Part shown: piece after piece, positions 12,101-21,870 of the stretch
How the letters are laid out: each line of letters starts with the position of its first letter
Position numbering within the stretch: position 1 is the first letter of the stretch
DNA from: Mesotaenium endlicherianum
Taxonomy: Eukaryota; Streptophyta; Zygnematophyceae; Zygnematales; Mesotaeniaceae
Direction of reading: 5' to 3'
Assembly (NCBI GenBank): GCA_009602735.1
Contig: WELA01009360.1
Location: forward strand, 35,108-74,665
DNA: 39,558 nucleotides
Made by a program: the position numbers and the translations under genes
The notes under the pieces: generated by a model
The model's input: only the letters and a program-made list of their open reading frames with translations
Told to the model about the DNA's origin: nothing
Databases searched by the model: none

Positions 12101-12411
12101 ACTACAATGACTTAGATCCAGCTAGCTCATGCAAACTTGCTCACCTGGTGCAAACCTCCGACCGAATGGGGCAGTTTTTTACCCGTCTCTGTCTCGGACT
12201 CGAAATTGTCCGGGCTGGTCAGGGCGAGTTCGTGCAGAGGATGCAAGAAGATTTCCACTTGTCTAATAACCGCTTCCTGAAGGCGTCCACATTATAAAAA
12301 GCGCAAGTTTGTAAGATTAATTACAGACGAAGCTCACTGCCTGGCACTCACTATATTGCAGCTCATTTTATAACTATAAGGAAAACAGCGTCGGGCATTT
12401 AGGGTTGTTGG
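9180..12411. other. Intergenic region, partly AT-rich; no firmly supported gene
   Basis: The stretch from about 10850 to 11900 is markedly AT-rich compared with the flanking genes. Short frames on both strands at 9784-10032, 10170-10382 and 10406-10840 lack recognisable domains. One frame, 12067-12297 (+, 76 codons to TAA), follows a possible acceptor (TTGCTTAG) and has fairly ordinary codon use (residues such as QTSDRMGQFFTRLCLG), so it could be an orphan terminal exon, but no upstream partner was found. Confidence 0.45.
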
Positions 12412-12418
12412 TATAAAG
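12412..12418 (+). promoter_or_regulatory. Putative TATA box of the EXORDIUM-FAS1 gene
   Basis: TATAAAG lies 49 bp upstream of the ATG at 12467, which predicts a short 5' leader of about 20-25 nt. Position and sequence match a plant core promoter; no transcript data are available. Confidence 0.5.
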
Positions 12419-12466
12419 CAACGTACTCATCCACAAGCAGTATAATTTGCTGTAGCTGTTGGAGAA

Positions 12467-15400
12467 ATGGCTCAAGGACGGAGAAACGGGTTGCATTGTA
12501 ACTTAAGTTTTGGTATCCTAGTCGTTTGCTTGATAGGAGCTGCGCTTCCTGCAGTTCACGGGCACTTCTTCACTCAGGGAGTTGACTTTAAGCGCGTTGC
12601 TGCTGTTGATAAGGCAGAGGACGCCAATAACGAGCTGAAGTAAGTTGATGAGCATGCCCGTGGCTGTCATCTTATCAGACCTACTTTTCCCATGAGTACC
12701 CAACAACTAATTCAAAACTAGGGCTTGAATTGAGACTAAAGAGCAAGCTTTAAAATAGCATCAGTTGAGTGAATAATGAGGTCTTTCACTGCACTTTATA
12801 TCAAACAGAAGTTCAATGTGTAAGTGAGCTTCACTTTTGACCTTGCCAGTTTCTTTGTTCTTGGACGCTAGTACACGCTAATGCCTGCAAGATCAGAAGC
12901 ACAACAGCAGCTATAGTATACGACTGCTGGCCTTGTCATGTGTATCCTCAGATGCCACTATAACTACACAAATATCTTAAGTTGTATGCCAGTGCGTACA
13001 TGGCCTGATATGCCGAGTGCCAATCACAATTTCAGACACCTGACAGTCTTCTGCTTTTAAAACTGCTGTCCTTCATCGGCCTCAGCAGGTTCTTTAATCG
13101 CCGGGAGGATATCGAGGAAGCCCCTCTAGTGCACTACCGCGATGGCACAGTCCTCACCAAGCCCATCACAGTGTACCCCATCTGGTACGGCTTGGAGTGG
13201 ACCCCGGCGCAGAAGGCGACCATCCGCGAGTTCATCCAGTCCTTCTCCTACGTGGTATGTGCAACAAAGGCTCTTCTGAGACTCTCAAGTCTCAATTATC
13301 CTGCAATGTGCTGCAACGTCCAGTCACTCCAGTGCTCTGTAGTCTGGCATGCTAGTTTCATTGAGATGCCGATGTCCAATATTCCTCTTCAGAGGTGAGG
13401 CCTCTCTTTATATTGGAAAGAACTAACGCAAGGCTGCATCTTGTCTCCAGCTTCATATTTAGTTAAATAATGATGCAAGTCTTTGAGTCTTATCAATCTT
13501 CATGCATCTTAGCTTACTGCCTCTAGTCAGTCACTTCCGCCTGCAAAGGTTCATTGGCATCTCCGGCCTTGCTTTCAACCCTTGCACCTAACACAGAAGT
13601 TCCCGCATTTCCTTTTGGGCTGTACTCTTGCTGCTCCTGGACAGCCCACGGTGGAGGAGATCCAGGAATACCACTACCCCAGCAACATGCCAAACTTGGC
13701 CCGCTGGTGGGACGTTGTGAAGCGCAACTACTTCGGCCAAGACGCAGCGCATGTTGGCCCAATCTCTCTTGGTGGTGAGTGGTCGTTCTCGGCTTTTGGA
13801 GTAAGAGAATAATTGGAGTATTTTTTCTTAAAGCTTGAACTGAGAGCAGCTACAAACTCCCTCCACTGTTGACATCTGTTGGAACCTGCAAGCAGGCTGC
13901 TGAATGCCAGTAGGTATATGCTCGGGTCTCTAGCCCCTGGCAACGTCTCCTCTACCCCGGAAAAGGCGTGCGCTCTGGACATACTGTGCGCTGATTCTTC
14001 TCACACCTCTGCTGTTGGCAGAGGAGAGGAGCCTGGACCAGTTCCTCGGACCGGCCATCAACACCGCCGACAAGTACGCCTCCGACTTCACGTCCATCCT
14101 TGAGCACGCCGTCGACCTCTACGGCGAGTTCAACGAGCCCGTTCCCGGGCTCACGAAGCTGTCAGTCGACGCGAATGGCATCTACCTCATCCTGGTCTCG
14201 AAGGGCGTGATCGCGAGCCAGATGTGCAACCCCGACGGCTCAGGCAAGGCTGCCGGCCACGGGTATCGTGCAACGTACGGCGAGAAGCGCGAGCGGATCT
14301 CGTATGTGTGGGCCATCAACCCTGACCAGCCTGCCTTCTGCAACGCGCTCCAGGTAGCCCCAGCCCCCACCTCTCCTCCCCCCNNNNNNNNNNNNNNNNN
14401 NNNNNNNNNNNNNNNNNNNNNNNNNNNNNNNNNNNNNNNNNNNNNNNNNNNNNNNNNNNNNNNNNNNNNNNNNNNNNNNNNNNNNNNNNNNNNNNNNNNN
14501 NNNNNNNNNNNNNNNNNNNNNNNNNNNNNNNNNNNNNNNNNNNNNNNNNNNNNNNNNNNNNNNNNNNNNNNNNNNNNNNNNNNNNNNNNNNNNNNNNNNN
14601 NNNNNNNNNNNNNNNNNNNNNNNNNNNNNNNNNNNNNNNNNNNNNNNNNNNNNNNNNNNNNNNNNNNNNNNNNNNNNNNNNNNNNNNNNNNNNNNNNNNN
14701 NNNNNNNNNNNNNNNNNNNNNNNNNNNNNNNNNNNNNNNNNNNNNNNNNNNNNNNNNNNNNNNNNNNNNNNNNCCCGTCCCTCCTTCCCTCCCTCCCCGC
14801 TCCCCTCTGCTCTCTCTCCTTCCGCCTTCCTGCCCCCGTACTAGCTTGTGGCATCTGTAATGCTTTCCCTGTTGGTGCAGCGTGTGCTGTTTCTGCTGCC
14901 CAGGCTCCGCAGGTTGCTCTTCTTCCAAGCTCCACGCGACGCATAAATCTGTAGTGTAATAGCAGTCGATGCGTGGCATTGCCTGCTCACCGACAGTGCA
15001 GTGAGAGTGCCAGGCGTTGGCTAACTGAGTCCAGCTGGGCCCTGAGCGAGCGGCTGTGCTGGACCATTTCGACCATGCTGACACGGAGCGCAAGGAGAGA
15101 GCCTCTAGTGCCAGCTGGCAGCACCCACTAGGCGCAACAATGAAGGCATGTCTGCCTACTCACGTGACACTGTCTTCTCATGTTGACCGAAGCAGGTAAA
15201 CTCGGAGTTCAAGAGGAGGGATGCGCACAAGACACCCAGCGGAGACATCGGAGTGGACAGCATGATCTCGCTCATTGCCGGCAGCATCGCGGCCGCAGCA
15301 ACTCAAGTCGATGAATTTGTAAGGCCCCGGTTCACGTCCATGTACCTCAGCAGCTCTCGCCCTGTATGTGCAGAACTGACCGCGGGCGACAGTAAACTTC

Positions 15401-17312
15401 GAAGCCTTTGCCATCGGCCACTCTAAGATGAGGGGGCTTCATCAAGGCAAATGCATGTGCTCTTGCAACAGTTGCACAAGTTTTTGCCACAATATCCCTG
15501 CGGCAAGCATCCCTGCCCAACCGAGTCCTAAGACTTAGAAGATGCAAGCAAGACAATTTTGTTCTTGCCGACTTGCACGGCAACTTATCCTCAACAAACC
15601 ACACCTCTGATGACGGCCCTCTCTCTTCCCTGCCCCCTGCTCTCCTTGCCCCCCCCCATCCTCCCCGATGCTCCTCTTGTGCGAGCAGGGCTGGGCCTTC
15701 CCCGACGGCGCAAGCATCGCGGACAACTGCAAGTACACCTACGGCCCGCTCATCATGAACGAGTACGGCACCTTCAACATGATCGGCCGCGGCGGCAGCC
15801 GCTTCCTCATCCCCAAGCTGTGGTCCAAGAACGAGGCCAGTTGCGTGCTCCAGGTGGCGGCCCAGGGCGAGAGCGACCAGGGCCTGCTCAACCCCGCCAC
15901 GCCCGTGCCAGCTGTCGACCCCCCCATGTTCCAGATCCTCGAGGCCGCAGACAAGCCCGGGTTTGGCAAGTTCTTCAACGAGTGCCTGGTATGTGTAAAC
16001 TCACCCTGCATGAAGCCAGCCCCCTATGTGAACTCAGCCCTGCGTGAACCCAGCGCTGTGTGAACCCAAGCCTGTGTGAACCTGGCGCTGTGCAAACCCA
16101 GCCCATACAAAGACCATGGGGGTAGGCGCTAGGAGTAGCCCCGTCCACCCCAAGAGCTACCCCGCTTCAGCTAGCTTTTTGAATGACACACGACGAGGTG
16201 CAGTTTAGGGCTAGGGCTGCTAAATTCTAATGGCACAGTGCTAATGGCTGTCCTGTTCGAGTATCAGTTGCCGAAATGTTCTTTTGTTGCTGATGCTGTC
16301 AGACTCAAACAGGGGGTCCTATATTCTTGCAGGTGAACCCCAGCGGCCTCGGTAACCTTCTGGCCGCCTCCGGCGCGAACTTCACAATCTTCATGCCGAC
16401 CGACGCAGCCATGGCCAGCTTCGCGGAGAAGATCGCGCCGTGGATGAACGACGACCCCGACCACATCGCGTTCTCACACATCGCTGCTGGAAGCTATGGC
16501 ATCGAGGCACTCGTCGAGCTCGCCCGTAAGTGTCATGAACCACAATAAGCAAGAGCGTAATAGCATGAGTGCTTTCAGAAGATAGCTCCCAGCATCTTGC
16601 CACTTGGCTCTCTGTGGAGGCTCTGTGGGGTCTCTGTGGGGTCTCCAATTACCAGTTGAACCAAACATACACGCACTAGCAGAAGAATGAGTCCCTCCAG
16701 AAGAGAGAGCTCAGCTCCAAGCGTCTTACACTTGGGCTTGTGAAGAGGCTATGTGACAGTCGAACGGGACGCACAAAGAAGCATGACACCTCTCAGAAAT
16801 TTGGAGATAGCTGCCAGCACACAGCACCGTGCACTCAGAGTATGGGGGGTCTGTTTGAGTCTAAATTCTAGACTGTGTTCCCTCCTTGCAATAATGCAAG
16901 TTACTGACGTGAAGCTCAATTGCCCCCCTCCTCTTTGCCCCACTCCCTCCCCCCCCCCTGTGCAGTTGCTGGAGAGAAGATCCAGAGCCTTTGGGGCCTC
17001 GCGCCGCTGCGCCTCAGAGCCGGGTCGGAGTATGTACAGGTGGAGCTCTACGGCTGGAAGCGCTTCGGAGCAAAGGTGGTGGAGCCCAACATGTACGTCT
17101 ACGGCAACGGCAAGATCGTCGTCCACGGAATTGACTCGGTCATCCTGCCTCTCTCTGGAGTTGGAGACCTGACTGCTGAGGACTTAGGTCTGCCTTCGCA
17201 CGCTGCTGCCCCGGCTCCTGGCCCAGATGGTGCTGCTCTCGAGGAAGGCCCTGCCCCTGCCCCTGGACCTTCCTCTGTTTATGCCCCTGCTCCACTGTCT
17301 GGCTCTGACTAA
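12467..17312 (+). CDS. Secreted EXORDIUM (phi-1) domain fused to a FAS1 domain with AGP-like tail, 8 exons
   Basis: Exons: 12467-12639, 13089-13254, 13645-13774, 14022-14353, 15196-15318, 15689-15988, 16333-16525, 16966-17312. All introns are GT-AG, junction phases agree, and the product has 587 residues. Residues 1-32 are a signal peptide (basic start, then FGILVVCLIGAAL). Residues about 66-365 are a complete EXORDIUM/phosphate-induced protein 1 domain: TVYPIWYGLEWTPAQKATI, then the YVWAINPDQ strand, SGDIGVDSMISLIAGSIAAA and RGGSRFLIPKLWS, matching the order in Arabidopsis EXO. Residues about 386-535 are a fasciclin domain with H1-like FTIFMPTDAAM and H2-like VVHGIDSVILPL. Residues 550-587 are Ala-Pro-rich (PAPGP, PAPAPGP, APAP), typical of arabinogalactan O-glycosylation. 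No GPI-anchor hydrophobic end is present. EXO proteins act in the apoplast on growth signalling, and FAS1-AGPs act in cell-wall adhesion; a cell-wall role is inferred. The N gap falls inside intron 4, and phase and alignment length suggest no exon is lost there. Confidence 0.9.
14384..14773. other. Assembly gap (390 N)
   Basis: A run of 390 N lies in intron 4 of the EXO-FAS1 gene. It is flanked by C-rich and CT-rich sequence (CTCTCCTCCCCCC on the left, CCCTCCTTCCCTCC on the right), so a polypyrimidine tract probably caused the break. The flanking exons join in phase 0, and the protein aligns with Arabidopsis EXO without a missing segment. Confidence 0.95.
16028..16107 (+). repeat. 16-bp minisatellite, five units, in EXO-FAS1 intron 6
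   Basis: Five tandem 16-bp units begin GTGAAC or GCAAAC and end CTGT, CTGC or CATA (for example GTGAACCCAGCGCTGT). More degenerate units extend back toward the donor at 15989. The units start with donor-like GTGAAC, so the array sits as a string of weak pseudo-splice sites just after a real donor. Confidence 0.85.
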
Positions 17313-19758
17313 GTCAATGAGGAATAAGCCTCACAGACCTGCAACACATGCGAGGTAGCCTGCTACCAGGAAGTAGCCACAAAAACACAAGGTTAATTCG
17401 AGGGTCCACACGTATTGATCTTGGCTCGCCAGACCCAGCTATGTAGCATTTTCTTTTCAGTTGTAGACTCGCTCGTGCACCCCACTCAGTGTTGCAGTCA
17501 TAAGAGAGTGGCTAGGCCCTTCCAGCCCGTGGTCTGTAACATAAGTGTGCAGACTGCAGAGCTACCTCTTAGGAGCAGATTTCAATCTCCTCCGCTATTT
17601 TTTGTTAACCAACATGTACCCTGCCAAGCTGAAGGAAACCCTTACCTGCTTTGGGCATTTGAAGTACCTACACCCGGCCTCTGATTTGGAAGGATGCTGT
17701 AAAGGTTACCTTTTGGTGGACATTTGTAACAAAATCTTGATTGTGTATCGTAAACGACTAGGCCAATGCACGAGAGTAGAGATTCGCAGATTATCATAGG
17801 TTTTGGTGGAAAAACTCTTCGTCTTTGAGCTAAGCTTACATTTGAGCTCAACAGAGATAGATTGTAGACGCGTAATGTGTAACATGCTCAACTTGTTAAC
17901 GATCATGTTGCAATTTATTTTTCCCAGCCGTGAGCGATTTTGTTAATGGTGAAGCAGCTAGAGTGAAGGTTTTCAGTAAATGAATTAGCACCCTGGTTGT
18001 CAAAACTGAAGGGAGACGAGCAAGTCGAATGATGCGCCTCTGCTGATCTCTCTTACCAAAGTAGGTTGTACGATAGTGTACACATGTTCGCTGACCACAG
18101 CTGCCTGCTGCATGCTGCCGCGCTGTGACGCGCCATGATTTGCTGCACCAGTGCTGCACTAAGGTATTTAAGACCGACGTTTCTTCAACATTTGCCATTA
18201 GTTGACAGTAGTTGATAAGGTCAACTAATGCCCGGTAGTTGACAGTAGCTGACGAGGTCAACTGTCGCCATAAGGTCCTCCTGGCCTGCTCCTGACAACC
18301 TGACACGATCTGGCACGATTCAAGTGTACAACAAAAATGTCAGTGAAATTCAGCACATGTAAGCATGCAACATGCAGCATTTGCGACCACTGGAGGTGAC
18401 CTGCGGCGAGTTGCTACGCTCAACACGTTCACATGCTTTCGAACCATTTCGAACGATGCTGAAGCCTGAGACTACTCAAGATCGAGTCAGCATAGACTGA
18501 AAAATGACATGAACATGTAGGTGCCAGCTTAGTCACGTGGTATGAAATGCCAAAAAAGTGCACTATCACAGCTTTCCTCTCCTCTCGACTTTCAAGCACT
18601 AAAAGTACTGGGACAGAGAGCAGTCAGTGTAGAGTCGATAGCCGGAGACTTGTTCGCGTCTACGTTAAGCTTCTGCGACTACGCTGACTCGTTTCATTAT
18701 ATGGTGAAGCATGCGACAGGGTACGGAACCTCCTTCTTAATGTCTTGTAATCTGTTGTGCAGAACCCTTGTGCTACTTTGACATCGATATAATTTTAGGA
18801 ATCTACCTGAAGGCCCTTGCATTTACTAAAGTAGAGCGCAGTAGCTGAGTAATATGTATTATTTTGTGACTGGAGGTAGTCAATGACTTCACTATCTCTA
18901 GTATTTCTAGAAGCTAAAATGTGCTCACAAGTAGCCATGTGTGCTGTAATATCTAAAAACTGCTGTTACTTACGATCAATATACTGAAACAACTAGTTGG
19001 TCCCAAGCACGAGATAAAACCATTAGATGGGTTCAATAAGTTGTTTCTACCAGAACATGTTTTCACTCGGCCTGGAAATGGAGCAAAACGCCCCATCCGG
19101 ATTCTTTGCCAGCAAATGTATGTATGTGATGCTCTTATAATAGTAACGGTATGATATTCTGACGACTATCATCTCGACACACAGTTGTCATAGCCTCAAC
19201 TCTGCGGGCAGCTTGGAGCCTATTCGCATCCATGAATGCCATCTTCATGCCATGTTTGGCTTGCATGAAGACTCCTGCGCTGCAGCATTATCGACACACA
19301 CCTCCGACTTCAAGCAGCTGGATTAAACAGCTATGTGTGAGCCTGCTGCTTGGTCAAGCCACACACAAGTATGCAACATCCCCCTTGCACAACCAACACC
19401 AGCTGCAAACGACAGGGCACTCCTCCCACATGTTCAACATGCGCAACATCGAAAATTTCAGGCTTTGAGTGTCGTAGACAGTCCTCCTCACCCTCTCCTC
19501 ACCTCCTGTATGGTATCGACAGGAACCCCTCCGACGACACCAGCCCATACCGCCGCCCCCTCCAGCAGCAGCAGCAGCAGCACTTGCAGGCAGGGGGTAG
19601 CCAGTCTCTTCACCTCCGTCAAGCTAGTAGGGCCCGGGGACTCTGTCTCTCTTGAGTCGAAAGTCAAAGAGCCGGCTAGGCCTTCAATTTGAAGGAGAGA
19701 AAGCAGAAGCTGGCCCAGCAAGCATAGGTGCAGGTGCAGCAGCAGCTGAAAGACGACC
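17313..19758. other. Intergenic region between EXO-FAS1 and UAH genes
   Basis: It holds the 3' UTR of the EXO-FAS1 gene and the promoter of the UAH gene. Apart from the TTGAC hairpin pair at 18196-18264 and a (CAG)6 run near 19564-19581, I see no structured element. Open frames such as 17896-18306 (-) and 19333-19692 (+) show no domains. Confidence 0.5.
18196..18264. repeat. Tandem pair of TTGAC/GTCAA hairpins
   Basis: CATTAGTTGAC (18196-18206) is matched by its exact reverse complement GTCAACTAATG (18220-18230) across a 13-bp loop. A second copy of the 29-bp core (18199-18227) recurs at 18236-18264, 37 bp downstream, with four substitutions (three in the loop, one at the last base), and again pairs AGTTGAC with GTCAACT. 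TTGAC is the core of the plant W-box bound by WRKY factors, so four cores lie in about 65 bp. It lies 0.9 kb past the EXO-FAS1 stop and 1.5 kb before the UAH start. Confidence 0.75.
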
Positions 19759-21829
19759 ATGGTTTCTTATGCGGCGGCCTTTGCGAGCCTGAGCACCCTT
19801 GCCGTTGCTCTCGTCGCCATCTTCTTTGCCGCTTCCCGAGGCTCCCCTCTCTCCTCCTCCTCCTCCTCCCCCGCAGCGGTCCCCGACAATGCACCAGGTG
19901 GCGGCAAGCCAGACGCGCTGTCACGCATTAGAGTCGACATCGACGGCCTGCAGCGACAAGTGTGTCCTCTTCACTCTGCCTCTGAACGCACATCTCTCAA
20001 CCTTTGAGCTCCCATTCCCTCGCTCTCTAACACCATGATATTCCCCCGGCCTCACTGCTCCCTTGCTCTCTCTTTAGCGCTCTCTCCTCCCAATCCTCTC
20101 CCTATTCTCCTCCATCCCTCTTGCCTGCTTCCACCCCTTCCCCTCCCTTGCCCCTCCCCCTCTCCATGAGAATGTCCATAACCTGCCGAAGGAGGGAGCG
20201 TGCATGCTCGTTTGGTATAAATTAAATACATAATAGAGCATTGACTAACCTTAGGGTCTGAATGGCCCAGAGCTGCCTGGCAGTGCCCGCCACCGTCCTT
20301 ATGCATTCACCCGGACATCCAAGGCAGGTCCCTGTTTGGCCATCTCGGGTTTCACACCAGCCCCTCCCAATAGGCCAGTCAAAAGCCCACACCTAGGAGG
20401 TTATCAAAACAGGAATGCTGGTACAGCCTGCTGGCCTCAGATCTTTGAAGGCCATGGACAAGATGCCAGCTGTCGCGACGTGGCAGCTGTACCTAATTGT
20501 GTGTCAGCCAGGCTTGCCTGGACCCTAAGTGGCAAGGGAGGGGGGGGCGGAGATCTGGTGAGCATATCGGGAATCGTATGCGACGATGTGCCAGCAGAGC
20601 GGTGCTGATGTGGGCATGTGTGTTGCTTGAGTGGGCCAGATAGATGAGCTGGCAAAAATCTCGGACCATGAGGCGCCATCTGTCACGAGGATTCTGTTCA
20701 GCGAGAACGACCAAGCTGCGCGCAGGTACCTCCAGCTCCTCCTCCTCCTCCTCCTCCTCCACCTCCCCCTCCTCCCCCCCCTCCTCCCCCTCGCACTCCT
20801 CCTCCATGTGCTGCACATAGTTTGCAACTTTGCATCCTACTCCTTCTTGAGCATGACAACTCAGACGAGCCAATGACGTATGTGTCAGAGGTGTTGTCAC
20901 ATCGCTGCCAATGCTGGCGCGGCTGCTGCTGTTGCTGCAGCTGCTGCTTCTTCTGCCTCTATGTTCCATGGACCCAGGGCTCGCATGGCGGCTGCCGCCC
21001 TTTCATCTGTAGTCCCTCGTGCTGCTCCCTCTGTTGCTCCTCCTGCCTCCTTGCTCAAGCCTGCCTGCGTACGTGCGTGTACATGTGTCCGCACATATTG
21101 CACCTTCTGCTGCCACATGGCAGTGTTCACATGCATCTCCAACATTGCAGCAGCAACAGCAGCAGCAGCAGCAGCAGCAGGGGGCTATGTAGCCGTCGTC
21201 GGGGGCGCTTGTCCTGCAAGCCAGCCAGCTGGCGTCACATCAGCAGAGGAGCTCTGAAGCATCCCTGGCAAGGTGGGGCAAGGTGGAAGGGGAGCGGGCT
21301 CCCAGCAACCGCTGCTGCTGGCTCGCAACAGGGGCGATTAGTGCAAACATATTCTCCCTCTCCCAAACAAGCGCACCACAGCCCTGCTAGTGGGAGATAC
21401 TAAGCATGCGATCATGGTCGCGGGGGTTTGCCTGCTATGCCGGGGGGCTGCAGGTACGTGGCGGCGCGCATGCGCGACGCAGGCCTGCAGGTGAGGGAGG
21501 ACCCCGTTGGCAACTTGTACGGCAAGTGGTGGGTTCCTCCCTCCCTAATTCCCGCTCCCCCCTTTCTTCCTCTGCTTCCTCTCACCTTCCCCTGTGCTGC
21601 TTGTCGTGCCCCTCTGCCTGCGGGTGGAGAAAGGGGGAGGAAGGGCGTGCCAGATTGCAAGCGCGAGCAAAAGCGCGGAAGGCAAGGAGCAGGAGCAAGA
21701 GCGGGGAAGTGAAGGAGGAAGGAAGAGAGGTAGCGAAGGATGGCAGCCGGCGAGCAAGAAAGGGTTGGTTGTGGAGATAGCGAGAGTGTCGCTGCGCTGC
21801 ACGAGCTTGTTAGCCCTCAACATCATCAT

Positions 21830-21870
<41 letters not shown>

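Noticed and set aside
15196..15318. Possible loss of a HExxH-like metal site in the EXO domain
   Set aside because: Plant EXORDIUM also has ASLMAATA-like sequence here, so GSIAAAA is the normal form, not a lost active site.
20822..21403. 193-codon Cys/Ser-rich frame on the plus strand
   Set aside because: It lies in UAH intron 2; the Cys and Ser runs come from CTG/CAG repeats.
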